Shown: positions 11,311 through 20,796, numbered from the stretch's first letter. The stretch: DNA of 64,000 nt from Streptomyces ipomoeae 91-03 (GCF_000317595.1 NZ_AEJC01000397.1:1-64000), one strand, 5' to 3'. Notes: generated by a model not told the origin, from the sequence alone. Made by a program: numbers and translations.

Positions 11311-12339
11311 TCACCCGCGCTGCAGCACGACTTTGAGGGCGCCCGTGCTGGTGCCGTGTGCGAACACGTCGTAGGCGTCCTCCATCCGATCGAGGCCGTA
11401 GGAGTGGGTGACCAGCTGGGAGACGTGCAGGCGTCCGTACCTCACCAGCTCCAGCAGCCACGGTGTCGAGGACGTGTCCACCTGGCCCGTGCTGATCATC
11501 ACGTTCTTGCGCCACAGTGCTTCGAGATGCAGCGTGACCGGTTTGCCGTGCGTGCCGATGTTGGCGATGTGACCGCCTGTGCGGACGGCGCGGGTGCACA
11601 GGACGAAGCCCTCCGGTTCACCTGACGCTTCGATGACCACGTCGGCCCCCGGTCCCTCGGAGAGGTCGGCGATCATTTTCCCCGGCAGTTCGGCGGCATC
11701 GGCACCCACACGGAGGGCGGCTTCCAGCCGTGCGGCGGACAGGTCCGTCACGATGACCCGGCGGGGCGAGTAGAGCCGCGCGATGACCGCCGCGGCGAGA
11801 CCGACGGGACCCGCGCCCACCACGACGACGGTGTCTCCCGGGCCCACATGCCCGTTCCGCACCCCGACCTCGTAGGCGGTGGGGAGGACTTCGGCGAGCA
11901 GGACGGCGTCGCTGAGCGCCAGGGCATCGGGCCGCCGTCGCGCCGAGTAGTCGGCGAAGGGGACCCACACGAACTCGGCCTGTGTTCCGTTGACCAGGTT
12001 CCCGAGGATCCAGCCCCCGCCGCCGTGGCACTGTCCGAGCATGCTGTCCCGGCAGAATTCACAGCGGCCGCAGGCCGAGACGGACGACACGATCACTTGA
12101 TCGCCCGGAGTGAGGGAGTGGACCTCGTGGCCGACGCTCAGCACTTCGCCGACCGCCTCGTGGCCGAGGACGGTTCCCGGCTTCACCTCGGGCAGGTCTC
12201 CGCGCAGGATGTGCAGATCGGTGCCGCAGACGGTGGTGGCGTCGACGCGCACGACGGCGTCGGCAGGGTCCTCGATCCCCGGATCCGTGACCGTGTCCCA
12301 GGAGATCTGTCCGGGGCTGTGGTAGACGAGGGCTCGCAT
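11311..12339 (-). CDS. Zinc-dependent alcohol dehydrogenase (MDR family)
   Basis: A 342-residue medium-chain dehydrogenase. Catalytic zinc ligands: Cys38 (VCGTDLH) and His60-Glu61 (GHEA). The structural zinc lobe uses Cys90, Cys93, Cys96 and Cys104. The nucleotide-binding GAGPVG lies near residue 175, followed by an Asp (VTDLS), which favours NAD over NADP. It oxidises an alcohol or polyol or reduces the aldehyde. The ATG at 12339 has AAGGAG at spacing 9; a GTG at 12345 is too close to that site. Confidence 0.88.
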   Translation of the reverse strand: MRALVYHSPGQISWDTVTDPGIEDPADAVVRVDATTVCGTDLHILRGDLPEVKPGTVLGHEAVGEVLSVGHEVHSLTPGDQVIVSSVSACGRCEFCRDSMLGQCHGGGGWILGNLVNGTQAEFVWVPFADYSARRRPDALALSDAVLLAEVLPTAYEVGVRNGHVGPGDTVVVVGAGPVGLAAAVIARLYSPRRVIVTDLSAARLEAALRVGADAAELPGKMIADLSEGPGADVVIEASGEPEGFVLCTRAVRTGGHIANIGTHGKPVTLHLEALWRKNVMISTGQVDTSSTPWLLELVRYGRLHVSQLVTHSYGLDRMEDAYDVFAHGTSTGALKVVLQRG

Positions 12340-12462
12340 GGTCACCCACTCCTTGGCTGACTCGGCCGGCTCTCTCCACCGTCGCCCTGGAGGGATGCCC
12401 GGGCAACCGGGATCAGCACTCCGTCGGACTCCCCGGGGCCGTCGGGCTCCGGCGCTCGCGGT

Positions 12463-14067
12463 TCATGGCCGGATGGGTGGGGGTGCCGCTGCGCCGATCA
12501 GCGAGAGCCAGCCGACCAGCCCGGCTTGGTCGGTGGTCCCGCATCGGAAGCCGACATGGCCGTCCGGGCGGACGGCCACCAGACCGTGACCGGGGCTGTT
12601 CGTCAGCCGGAGGACATGGATGTGGGGACCGGTCACAGCGTCCGGCAGCCCCTCGGCGTCGCGTTGCAGTAGGAGGTGCACACCTGGACGGGCCAGTAGT
12701 TGGTGCAGCCGCCTGGGAGGTCCTCCGACGCTGACGGTTGCGTCCGGCAGGCGGTCGCCTGGGCGAGGAGCGCCCCGCAGGCGCGGTGTTCCCTCCACCG
12801 ACAGGGGGCTGCGTCGGTAGTTGACCCGCAACTGGGAGATGACCCGGAGCGCCTCGGCGATCAGCCGTCGCTGCCCCAGGAGGACGGGTATGGCCGGGGT
12901 AGCGAGCGAAGCGGCCACCGCGCGCAGCCATGAGGGAATCAGGCCGGTCGACGCCTCTGCCCAGAACGCGGTGTGAGTGAGGATCATCCGTCGGTGGGCA
13001 GCGGGCCTGCGCTCTCTCTCATAGGAGTCGAGCAGCACGTCTGTGCCTGGCACGTCTGCGGACTCCCCGCTGAAGCGGCCCGCCGCGAAGCCGAGCTTCC
13101 AGCCGAGATTGACCGCGTCCTGGATGCCGGCGTTCATGCCCTGGCCGGTGGCCGGCGAGTAGTTGTGTGCCGCGTCCCCCGCGAGGAAGAGCCGCCCCTG
13201 GCGGAACCGCCGGGCGAGCGCACACTGCAGCGGAACCCGCGCGGACCACGCGAGGTGCTCGATACCTGCCGGAAGCCCCGCGTCTTCCAGGAGGCGCTGG
13301 ACCTCGGCTCTCGGGACGGCGGCTCCGGGCTGGCCGAAGCTCTGCCCGGGTTCGCCCGTGGACGCCCGCGTGGCCAGCAGTCGCCAGGTGGCCTGCTCTC
13401 CGAGCGGGAAGAGGAACAACAGCCCTTGGCGCCCCACGTAGAGCTGGGCACCAGAAGGACCGGACGGCCCCGAAGGTCCGGAGATGGCATCGGGCTCGAG
13501 GTCGGCGAGGACCACCTCTGCGGCGTAGGGCCTGCCGTGCCACCCGATACCAGCGCAGGACCGCACGGTACTGGCCGGCCCGTCGCAGCCGGCGACGAAG
13601 GGACAGCGGACCTCCTCGATGCCGTGCGCCGATCGCAGCACGGCCCACGCACTGTGCCCGTCGTCGCGGGCAGTGATCAGTTCGGTTCCCCGTTCCACCG
13701 TTACCCCGCGGTCGGCGAGCGCCTGCGTCAGCACTGTTTCGACGTCCATCTGCCGCAGGAGTGACAGATGGGGGAACGCCGTGTCGGGCAGCGCGAGGTC
13801 CGCGAGCCTGGTTTCGACGACGCGGGAGCCGAGATGCAGGTGGGCCGTCGGGGCAGTGTCCGCCACCTCCAGCAGGGCGTCCGTGACGCCGAGTGGGCGC
13901 AGGACTTCCAAGCTGCGTGGATGCAGGATGAGCGCGCGGGAGGGCCGGAACGGCTCGGGACGTCGCTCGACGACCCGGACCCGTGCTCCGTGGTCATGAG
14001 CCTGTAGCGCCAGGGTGAGGCCGGTCGTGCCGGCCCCGACGACCAGGATGTCCACCGCTGTCGTCAT
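12463..14067 (-). CDS. FAD-dependent aromatic monooxygenase
   Basis: A 534-residue class A flavoprotein hydroxylase. It has the N-terminal Rossmann motif ILVVGAGTTGLTLALQ, the middle DG-type motif AGCDGPASTVR, and GDAAHNYSPATGQGMNAG for the FAD ribityl chain, then a C-terminal thioredoxin-like tail. It resembles the PheA/RdmE/PgaE type that hydroxylates phenolic or polyketide substrates using NAD(P)H and oxygen. An unusual SGPSGPSGPSG run in the middle is an in-frame GPS repeat. Its ATG overlaps the stop of the preceding 188-residue gene, so the two are probably co-translated. No polyketide genes are nearby, so the substrate is unknown. Confidence 0.85.
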   Translation of the reverse strand: MTTAVDILVVGAGTTGLTLALQAHDHGARVRVVERRPEPFRPSRALILHPRSLEVLRPLGVTDALLEVADTAPTAHLHLGSRVVETRLADLALPDTAFPHLSLLRQMDVETVLTQALADRGVTVERGTELITARDDGHSAWAVLRSAHGIEEVRCPFVAGCDGPASTVRSCAGIGWHGRPYAAEVVLADLEPDAISGPSGPSGPSGAQLYVGRQGLLFLFPLGEQATWRLLATRASTGEPGQSFGQPGAAVPRAEVQRLLEDAGLPAGIEHLAWSARVPLQCALARRFRQGRLFLAGDAAHNYSPATGQGMNAGIQDAVNLGWKLGFAAGRFSGESADVPGTDVLLDSYERERRPAAHRRMILTHTAFWAEASTGLIPSWLRAVAASLATPAIPVLLGQRRLIAEALRVISQLRVNYRRSPLSVEGTPRLRGAPRPGDRLPDATVSVGGPPRRLHQLLARPGVHLLLQRDAEGLPDAVTGPHIHVLRLTNSPGHGLVAVRPDGHVGFRCGTTDQAGLVGWLSLIGAAAPPPIRP

Positions 14068-14630
14068 ACCCCGGCCTGGATGCGCCACCATGCCGCGGCG
14101 TCGTGCGAAACGAGATCCTCGATCAGCCCGGGGTCTGCGATCACGTCGTCGCGGCGCACGCCGGGGAGCACGGTGTAGCTGATCGAGCCGGGCACGCTGA
14201 CCAGAGCCAGAACCCGCCACAGGGAACGCGCGTAGTGCTCGGCGCGCTCCCGGCCGTCCCACTCGTACACGCCGCGGTAGCGGTCGTGCTCGTCGTGGGC
14301 CAGCCACAGCTTCGAGGTGAAACCGGGGAAGCCCACGAACAGTGGCGTGTTCAGCAGGCTCTCCCTGCGGAACAGTGCGTGCGCGGGCCCGCGGACCAGG
14401 CGCAACCTGAAGGTGACCACCAGTGTGCAGGGGTCCTTCGCCAGGCCGCTGCCGAGGCGGGTTTCCCGGTACACCCGGGCCGAGGTGCCATCGGCGAAGC
14501 GCAGCCCCATTCCCACCCGTTCCTTCGGGAGGCGGATTCGGCGCCGCGTGAGCAGGGGGAAGGTGGTGAGGAAGCATGCGGCCACGGCTCGCCAAGCCTC
14601 GCCAGGGGGAAGCGGTCTCTGTTCACCCAT
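14064..14630 (-). CDS. Conserved protein of unknown function, partner of the FAD monooxygenase
   Basis: A 188-residue soluble protein, first in a two-gene unit with the FAD monooxygenase. Visible features: LLNTPLFVGFPGFTSKLWLAHDEHDRYRGVYEWDG, read here as segments LLNTPLFVGFPGF and GVYEWDGRERAEHYARSLWR, which resemble the strand-helix pattern of YdhR/ferredoxin-like alpha-beta barrel proteins. That resemblance is weak evidence. No signal peptide, metal motif or membrane segment is seen. The ATG has GGAGGAGG at spacing 5. I do not assign a reaction. Confidence 0.7.
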   Translation of the reverse strand: MGEQRPLPPGEAWRAVAACFLTTFPLLTRRRIRLPKERVGMGLRFADGTSARVYRETRLGSGLAKDPCTLVVTFRLRLVRGPAHALFRRESLLNTPLFVGFPGFTSKLWLAHDEHDRYRGVYEWDGRERAEHYARSLWRVLALVSVPGSISYTVLPGVRRDDVIADPGLIEDLVSHDAAAWWRIQAGV

Positions 14631-14806
14631 GGTGGCCTCCTCCCGAAGAGCCTAAGTGAGCCTGCGATGCCCGGTGCTGCCCCGCCCACTGGGCCTGGGT
14701 TCTGCCCGTACAACCACCATGAAGGACGGCACCACGTCCCGCGAAACCTGGAGAGGCGCACCGGCGACCAACGGTCGTGCCCGGATACCTGGGCATGACC
14801 GCTCCT

Positions 14807-16393
14807 CTAGTCCGGCTCCATATAGGGGCGGCGGAAGACCGGGGCCTGGCCGGTGCCCCACGGGCGTACGGCAGCCAGTGCTTGGGCGACCGCGGACTCC
14901 AGCGGACCGCTGGTGTCGACGGCGACGGCCTCGGGCCACGGCGATTCCCTGGCCGCCATGGCGGTGGCGACGTCGAAGTCGGCGTCGGACGGTCCGGGGG
15001 CGCGTGTGCTCAGGCGGGCCGCTGACACGTCGCCCGGCACATGGCAGTGCAGGGCCACCAGGTCGGCGCTGGTGCGTTCGGCCATGCGCAGCGCCGCTTC
15101 TCGCTGTGCCGCGTCGGACCAGGTGGCGTCCAGGACGACGGACTCGCCGGAGGACAGCAGGGCGGCCGCGCGGTCGAGCAGGGTGACGTAGGTCCTGGCC
15201 GTCCACTGGGGCGTGTACAGGCCCTCTCCGTAGTCGGCGGCCGCGGACTGCTCGGCGGGGATGCCCGCCAGCTCCTTGCGGAGGCGGTCGCTGCTGAGCA
15301 GCGTGACCCCCAGCCGGTCGGCCAGCGCCCCGGCGAGGGTGGACTTCCCGCTGCCGGGCAGCCCGCCGACGAGCGTCAGACCCACGGCGGAGGTGCGCAG
15401 GTGGCGCAAGGTTGTCGAGACCAGCCGTCGTGATGCCGTCTCTGCGTCCGGCGCGCCCTGGCGGGCCTGGATCAGGGAGACCTTGGCCCGCACGAAGGCG
15501 CGGTAGGCGACGTAGTGGTGCCACAGGGAAGGGGGTGCGGGGTCGCCGGAGTACTCGCTGTACTGGGCGAGGAAGTACGCGGCGGCCTGAGGGGCGCCGA
15601 GCTGTTCCAGGTCCATGGCGAGGAAGGCGGCGTCATCGAGACCGTCGACGTAGCGCAGGTGGTCGTCGAACTCCAGGCAGTCCAGGACGCGAGGCCCGTC
15701 GCCGAGGCAGAAGATGTCCTCGGCGAGCAGGTCGCCGTGGCCGTCGACCACCCGTCCCTGGGCGATGCGGGAGTCGAACAACCGCTTGCGGCCGGTGAGA
15801 TAGAGGCGTACCAGCTGCTCGATCTCCGCCATCCCGTCGGGCACGTGGCCGTCGTCGGTCAGTGCGCGGACCTGCGCGAAGCTGGCCTCCCAACGCGACG
15901 ACAGCGCGTCCCGCGTGCCTTGTTCGTCGATGTCCCGGCCGTGGGGCGCCTGCGCGTGCCACGCGGCGAGGTGTCGGGCGACGGCCCGCAGGACGTCGTC
16001 GACGGCGGCCCCTTCGCGTACCAGACGGGACAGGCGGCGGTCCGCCGGCATGCGGCGCATCACCACGAGTGGTTCGGGCGTCTCCGCGTCGGGGCTGCGG
16101 ATTACGCCCAGGCCCAGGTAGACGTCGGGAGCGAAGCGGCGGTTGAGAGCGACTTCGCGTTCGCACGCGGCCCGGCGAGCCGCGACCGTGGTGTAGTCCA
16201 GGAATCCCAGATCCACTGGCTTCTTGAGCTTGTAGGCGCGGTCGCCGGCGAAGAACACGATCGCGGTGTGCGTCTCGCACACCTCCGCACGCGGCAGCGG
16301 CTCACCGTCATGCCGGGCACTGCTTCGGAGCACTGACGCGTCGGCCCGGGGCACTGACCGGACCGACGTCACCTGCGAGCCGGGCTCAGTCAT
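14807..16393 (-). CDS. Fusion of aminoglycoside-phosphotransferase-like kinase and P-loop AAA_33 kinase
   Basis: A 528-residue two-domain protein. Residues about 30-330 follow the APH fold: ETHTAIVFFAGDRAYKLKKP carries the ATP-contacting lysine region, and VVDGHGDLLAEDIF holds the catalytic HGD loop, with FDDHLRYVDGLDDAAFLAMD behind it. Residues about 350-520 form a P-loop kinase: GGLPGSGKST (Walker A), LLSSDRLRKEL and VVLDATWSD. The substrate of this family is unknown. Its ATG overlaps the end of the universal stress protein gene by 8 bases, which suggests a stress role. Confidence 0.8.
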   Translation of the reverse strand: MTEPGSQVTSVRSVPRADASVLRSSARHDGEPLPRAEVCETHTAIVFFAGDRAYKLKKPVDLGFLDYTTVAARRAACEREVALNRRFAPDVYLGLGVIRSPDAETPEPLVVMRRMPADRRLSRLVREGAAVDDVLRAVARHLAAWHAQAPHGRDIDEQGTRDALSSRWEASFAQVRALTDDGHVPDGMAEIEQLVRLYLTGRKRLFDSRIAQGRVVDGHGDLLAEDIFCLGDGPRVLDCLEFDDHLRYVDGLDDAAFLAMDLEQLGAPQAAAYFLAQYSEYSGDPAPPSLWHHYVAYRAFVRAKVSLIQARQGAPDAETASRRLVSTTLRHLRTSAVGLTLVGGLPGSGKSTLAGALADRLGVTLLSSDRLRKELAGIPAEQSAAADYGEGLYTPQWTARTYVTLLDRAAALLSSGESVVLDATWSDAAQREAALRMAERTSADLVALHCHVPGDVSAARLSTRAPGPSDADFDVATAMAARESPWPEAVAVDTSGPLESAVAQALAAVRPWGTGQAPVFRRPYMEPD

Positions 16394-17252
16394 GAGGGAC
16401 GACGACGACGGGGCAGCGCCCGTGATGGATCGCGGCCTGGGCCACTGGACCCAGGTGGGGCGGAAGCCCGTGCCGGTGTGCGCGTCGGCCGACGACCAGC
16501 AGCGCGGCGCCTTCGGCGGCCCGTACGACGGCCTTGGCGGGGCTGTCGAGACGGATGCCCTCGGCCACGTCCACCTGCGGGTACTTCTCACGCCAGGGGC
16601 GGAGCACCTTGTCCAGCTGCTTCTGCGCGTCCTGAGTGATCTCTTGGGAGACGTCATGGTCCACCCCCCAGGGGACGCGTGCATGGAGCGGCACGCTTCG
16701 GCCGTGGATGGCCTGGAGAGGAACGCCTCGTGCCGCGGCGGTGTGGAAGGCGAAGTCGAGCAGGTCGTCGGAGGATCCGTGCAGTTTCAGGGCCACGACC
16801 ACGCGGCTCGCGAGTGCCTGGGGCGGCCCCTCCTGGTCTTCGGCGCGGACCAGTACGACCGGCCGCTCGGCCCGTGCCACGACGGGCATGCTGACGTCTC
16901 CCAGGAAGTAGCTCTCGACGGGCTCCAGCCCCCGTGAACCGAGGACGATCATCTCGGACTCCGACGCCGCTTGGAGCAGCGCGTTCTGCGCGTCTTCAGC
17001 GACCAGATTCCCGACGATGGACAGGCCCGGGTGACGTGCCTGGAGCTCCGCTCGCGCGGTGTGCACGAGACGCTTGGCCCAGTAGTTCTGATCGACTTCC
17101 GAGGGGACGCGGGGCGGTTCCGGCGCCAGCAGCGGCCAGGCGTGCAGCAGGCGCAGGGTGAGCTTGCGCTTCTCCGCCTCGTCGGCGGCCCAGCGGGCGG
17201 CGGCAAGACTCTCGGGTGAGCCGTCGAGGCCCACGGTGACGGCTGCTTGCAT
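16386..17252 (-). CDS. Tandem universal stress protein (UspA family)
   Basis: A 288-residue protein with two Usp domains. Domain 1 starts VTVGLDGSPESLAAARWA and ends with GSRGLEPVESYFLGDVSMPV, an ATP-binding loop variant. Domain 2 starts RVVVALKLHGSSDDLLDFA and ends with VVGRRAHRHG...CPVVVVP. These proteins bind ATP and protect cells in stasis or low oxygen. It is divergent from another Usp gene at 17456 and is followed by a kinase fusion gene. The ATG at 17252 has GGAGG nine bases upstream. Confidence 0.87.
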   Translation of the reverse strand: MQAAVTVGLDGSPESLAAARWAADEAEKRKLTLRLLHAWPLLAPEPPRVPSEVDQNYWAKRLVHTARAELQARHPGLSIVGNLVAEDAQNALLQAASESEMIVLGSRGLEPVESYFLGDVSMPVVARAERPVVLVRAEDQEGPPQALASRVVVALKLHGSSDDLLDFAFHTAAARGVPLQAIHGRSVPLHARVPWGVDHDVSQEITQDAQKQLDKVLRPWREKYPQVDVAEGIRLDSPAKAVVRAAEGAALLVVGRRAHRHGLPPHLGPVAQAAIHHGRCPVVVVPHD

Positions 17253-17455
17253 GGCGGCGGCCTCCGTCTCGTACGAAGCTGGAAATGGCGGTGGATGACG
17301 GTGAATGAGTCCGATGGCGTGGAGGTCCGGACGCCGCCGAACGCCGAGCGTGGTGTCTTCTCTCCTTCGAGGAGTACCCCAATCCGCGCGGCAGCGCATG
17401 TGGACCTGTGGCCGCGGGGCACGAGGCGCGGAATCCGGCACGAGAGGAGCAGGCG

Positions 17456-18274
17456 GTGACGATTCCCCTGGTGGTCGGCATCGACGGGTCCGAGGCGAGC
17501 CTGGAGGCGGTGGACTGGGCCGCCGGCGAGGCCGTCCGGCACGAGGTGCCGATCCATCTCCTGCACGCGGCGGCGCAGGACGACGAAGCGTCCGATGTGA
17601 TCGGCACAGCCTCGGAACGCGCCAGGAAAGTCGCCCCCACGGTGCGGCTGTCGAGCGAGGTGCTGCATGTGGACGCGGCCTCCGCGCTGGTCGACAAGGG
17701 GCGCAACGCCTTCGCGCTGGTGCTCGGATCCCGAGGGCTCGGAGACCTCGCCGGGATGCTCCTTGGCTCGGTCAGCCTGGCCGTGGCCGCCCACGCCGAC
17801 TGCCCGGTCGTCGTCGTGCGCGGTGGGGTGGAGCACCGGGGCAGCAGGTTCGGGAACGTCGTCGTCGGCGTCGAGGACGGGGAGGGCAGCGGTACGGCCG
17901 TGCAGTTCGCTTTCCGCGAGGCCCACGTGCGGCGCTGCCGACTGGTGGCGCTGCACGCCTGGAGTGTCCCGGTCGGGCCCCCTGGGCCCCCGGGCGTGTC
18001 CGGATACGCCCTCCAAGCCTTCCGGCGCCCGCCGACGCAAGTGCTGTCCGAAGCGCTGCGCGAGACCGCGGAGCGGTACCAGGACGTGAAGGTGAGCAGC
18101 GAGGCGGTCGAGGGCCCGGCACGACGGGCGCTCCTGGACGCGGCCTCCAACGCGGATCTGCTCGTCGTCGGGGCCCGCAGGCGGCTTGGGCACCTTGGTT
18201 TGCAGCTGGGTCTGGTCAACCACGCCGTTCTGCATCACGCTCCGTGTCCGATCGCGGTCGTGCCGCAGATATGA
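17456..18274 (+). CDS. Tandem universal stress protein (UspA family)
   Basis: A 272-residue protein with two Usp domains. It begins VTIPLVVGIDGSEASLEAVD; the first domain ends GSRGLGDLAGMLLGSVSLAV, a canonical G-x2-G-x9-GS ATP-binding loop. The second domain starts NVVVGVEDGEGSGTAVQFAF and ends VNHAVLHHAPCPIAVVP. The GTG at 17456 is chosen because GAGGAG lies 6 bases upstream; an in-frame GTG at 17408 has no site. It forms a divergent pair with the Usp at 16386 and is closest to the third Usp at 24590. Confidence 0.88.
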   Translation: MTIPLVVGIDGSEASLEAVDWAAGEAVRHEVPIHLLHAAAQDDEASDVIGTASERARKVAPTVRLSSEVLHVDAASALVDKGRNAFALVLGSRGLGDLAGMLLGSVSLAVAAHADCPVVVVRGGVEHRGSRFGNVVVGVEDGEGSGTAVQFAFREAHVRRCRLVALHAWSVPVGPPGPPGVSGYALQAFRRPPTQVLSEALRETAERYQDVKVSSEAVEGPARRALLDAASNADLLVVGARRRLGHLGLQLGLVNHAVLHHAPCPIAVVPQI

Positions 18275-18311
18275 CCGATGGTGGGCGGGGTGGGCCGAGT
18301 GGTGGTCGGCA

Positions 18312-18325
18312 GGGACCTTCGGCCC
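18312..18325. promoter_or_regulatory. GGGACC-TT-CGGCCC motif, candidate operator
   Basis: The sequence GGGACCTTCGGCCC lies about 86 bases upstream of the membrane-protein gene at 18411. It matches the GGGCCG-NN-CGGCCC palindrome seen at 3812 and 11249 at 12 of the 14 bases. The left arm departs toward the GGGAC half-site known for mycobacterial DosR. It is weaker than the perfect palindromes and could be chance. Confidence 0.3.
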
Positions 18326-18410
18326 CGTGACCGGGTCCTGCCGCCCTTGGAAGGTGGTGAGGAAGAGAAACGTGGCGGGGGACGCACCAGCGACAGCTGG
18401 AGGCCAGATC

Positions 18411-19028
18411 ATGAGCGCACAGGATCCGCCGCACGCGTCCGGTCCTCACCGACCGCACCAGGAGCAGCACCCGCGCAAGGGCGCGAACCCGCTGAGGCGT
18501 ACGTCCGACCGCGTCGAAGCCTGGTGCTCCGCATTGCTGTTGCTGTTGCTGGCCCTCGGACTGCCGGTGGCTTCGGTGAGCGCCGGACTGGCTGTCTACG
18601 AGTCCACGATGCGCACCGTCCAAGCCCAGGCCGCGGAACGGCACCAGATCACCGCACGGGTGACCTCGGCCCCCGAGGCAGCACCGGGCAGTGCCGCGGA
18701 CGAGAAGCAGACGGTTCGGGTGAGCTGGACCGGGGAGGACGGCCGGCAGCGGACCGGAACCACCCGCGTACCCCCGGACAAGACCGCGGGCTCGACCGTG
18801 CGGATCTGGGTGGACCGGGAAGGAACCGTCCAGGAGCCGCCGATGTCCGCGGACAATGCGACGGCCACCGGCTGGCTGACGGGCGGCCTGACAGCGGTCG
18901 CCGTGTACGCCGGCTTCGTCGCCGGGCGAAAGGCTGTGCGCTTGGCGCTGAACAGCAGAAGGTACGCGCGGTGGGACGCCGAATGGGACCTGGTGGAGCC
19001 CACGTGGTCCGCGCGGTTCCACGGGTGA
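18411..19028 (+). CDS. Two-span membrane protein (Rv1733c-like)
   Basis: A 205-residue protein with a basic N-terminal tail, a hydrophobic segment at about 40-62 (LLLLLLALGLPVASVSAGLAV), an extracytoplasmic loop of about 90 residues with beta-type sequence (VRVSWTGEDGRQRTGTTRVP), and a second span at about 157-178. The layout and DRVEAWCSALLLL start match the Rv1733c-like family, a dormancy-linked membrane protein in mycobacteria (family resemblance from memory). The ATG has GGAGG at spacing 7. Function unknown. Confidence 0.7.
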   Translation: MSAQDPPHASGPHRPHQEQHPRKGANPLRRTSDRVEAWCSALLLLLLALGLPVASVSAGLAVYESTMRTVQAQAAERHQITARVTSAPEAAPGSAADEKQTVRVSWTGEDGRQRTGTTRVPPDKTAGSTVRIWVDREGTVQEPPMSADNATATGWLTGGLTAVAVYAGFVAGRKAVRLALNSRRYARWDAEWDLVEPTWSARFHG

Positions 19029-19069
19029 GAGGCGGGGGTCCCGGGGCGAGAGTCCAGGAGGTGACCGTG

Positions 19070-20422
19070 ATGTCCGATGCGACGACCACGGATCTGTACG
19101 AGGTCACGATGGCGATGTCGTACCTGAAGGAGGGGCTGACCGGCCCGGCGACGTTCAGTCTCTTCGTCCGTGACATGCCGCCCGACCGGGGGTTTCTGGT
19201 GGCTGCCGGCCTGGAGCCGTCGCTCGACTTCCTCTCCGGCTATCGGATCACCTCTGAGGACATCGACGCGTTCGCCTCGGCGCTGCACCGGCCTGTCCGC
19301 GATCTGGAGCCGCTGCTCGGCACGGAATTCACCGGTGAGGTACGGGCGATACCGGAAGGGCGGATCGTCCTGGCGGGAGAGCCGCTGCTGGAGGTGACCG
19401 CTCCGCTTCCGCAGGCGCAGCTGGTCGAAACGTACGTACTCAACCAGGTCAGCCACCAGACGACGATCGCCTCGAAGGCCGCCCGGTGCGTCCTGGCCGC
19501 GGCGGGACACCCGGTCGTGGACTTCTCCCTGCGACGCACCCACGGCCCTCAGGCCGGTTTCCAGGCCGCGCGGCTGGGCGGCCTGGTCGGCTTCGCCGGG
19601 ACAAGTAACGTCGCCGCGGCCACGGCTGAAAGGCTGCCTGCCGTCGGCACGATGGCCCACTCCTACATCGAGGCGTTCGCGACGGAGGAGGACGCGTTCC
19701 GTGCCTTCGCCCGCTCCCACCCCGGCCCGGTAACGCTCCTGGTGGACACCTACGACACCGAGGAGGGAGTCCGGGTCGCGGTGCGCGTGCTGCGAGACCT
19801 CGACCACGCGGCCCGCGGGCCCGGCTCGGCCGTACGGCTGGACAGCGGCGACCTCGGCGCCCTGGCCGTGCGCGCCCGCGCACTCCTCGATGCCGGCGGG
19901 CTGCCGGACGTCCGGATCATCGCCAGCGGCGGCCTCGACGAGTACTCCGTGGACGAACTGGTCCGCTCCGGTGCGCCGATCGACATCTACGCCGTCGGCA
20001 CCCGCGTCGGTGTCTCGGCCGACGCCCCGTTCCTGGACTCCGCCTACAAGCTGGTCGAGTACGACGGCCGGCCGGTGATGAAGCTCTCCTCCGCCAAGGT
20101 GACCGCCCCAGGGCAGAAGCAGGTTTTCCGTCGCCCCGGATACGGCGATGTGATCGGGGTGCGTGATGAGCAGCCTCCCCGGCAGGGCGTGCCGTTGCTG
20201 GTGACGGTGATGGAGAGGGGGAGGCGCACCGTCGAGCGCCCAACGCTGGAGGAGAGCAGGGAGAGGTTCGCCGCTGACCTGGCCGGGCTCCCTCCGGCGG
20301 CGCGCAGGATCCGGGCGCCCGTTGCGCCACGGGCGGTGACCTCCGGTCAACTGACCTCGCTCAGTGAACAGGTCCGGCGCCGTATCGAAAGCGAGGTCCT
20401 GGCCTCGGCCGTGGACCTGTGA
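19070..20422 (+). CDS. pncB: Nicotinate phosphoribosyltransferase
   Basis: A 450-residue enzyme. It makes nicotinate mononucleotide from nicotinate, PRPP and ATP in the NAD salvage pathway. Signatures: TTDLYEVTMAMSYL at the start, VVDFSLRRTHGPQAGFQAAR with the autophosphorylation-type region, GTMAHSYIEAF with the catalytic-loop His, and IIASGGLDEYSVDEL with the phosphate-binding stretch. The ATG (19070) sits 9 bases after AGGAGG; a GTG at 19061 is an in-frame alternative. A role in keeping NAD levels during stress fits the neighbours. Confidence 0.9.
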   Translation: MSDATTTDLYEVTMAMSYLKEGLTGPATFSLFVRDMPPDRGFLVAAGLEPSLDFLSGYRITSEDIDAFASALHRPVRDLEPLLGTEFTGEVRAIPEGRIVLAGEPLLEVTAPLPQAQLVETYVLNQVSHQTTIASKAARCVLAAAGHPVVDFSLRRTHGPQAGFQAARLGGLVGFAGTSNVAAATAERLPAVGTMAHSYIEAFATEEDAFRAFARSHPGPVTLLVDTYDTEEGVRVAVRVLRDLDHAARGPGSAVRLDSGDLGALAVRARALLDAGGLPDVRIIASGGLDEYSVDELVRSGAPIDIYAVGTRVGVSADAPFLDSAYKLVEYDGRPVMKLSSAKVTAPGQKQVFRRPGYGDVIGVRDEQPPRQGVPLLVTVMERGRRTVERPTLEESRERFAADLAGLPPAARRIRAPVAPRAVTSGQLTSLSEQVRRRIESEVLASAVDL

Positions 20423-20481
20423 AGCCGTGAGCAGAGCGCGTCCGGATCACAGCGGTCCGTACCGGGATGAGGAGGAACGTG

Positions 20482-20793
20482 ATGGCGCATACGGTGGAGT
20501 GGAAGGTCCGTCTCTACCTCTTCGAGGAAGAGGGAACGACCAAGGCGCGCGTGGTGCTGAACACCGGGACCAACGAGTTCACCGGGCACGGTGACGCACA
20601 CCGGAACCCCGCGGACATGGATGTGCCGGAGATCGGTGACGAACTGGCGGCGGGCAGGGCGATGCACGACCTCGGCCGGCAGCTGGTGGATGTTGCGGAG
20701 CGTGACATCGAGGGTGTGAGCCCGCCCGCCACTGGGCCGAGTGCTCGGCCGGAGACCGGCTGGCCGCTGCCGGATGAGATACGAGGAGGATGA
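20482..20793 (+). CDS. DUF1876 (dsRBD-fold-like) stress protein
   Basis: A 103-residue soluble protein: HTVEWKVRLYLFEEEGTTKA followed by VVLNTGTNEFTGHGDAHRNP and a helix DELAAGRAMHDLGRQLVDVA. This is the beta-beta-alpha pattern of the actinobacterial DUF1876 family, whose members are found next to universal stress genes; the biochemical role is unknown. GGAGG sits 6 bases before the ATG. The stop is 3 bases before the Hsp20 start, so the two are likely co-transcribed. Confidence 0.8.
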   Translation: MAHTVEWKVRLYLFEEEGTTKARVVLNTGTNEFTGHGDAHRNPADMDVPEIGDELAAGRAMHDLGRQLVDVAERDIEGVSPPATGPSARPETGWPLPDEIRGG

Positions 20794-20796
20794 CCG

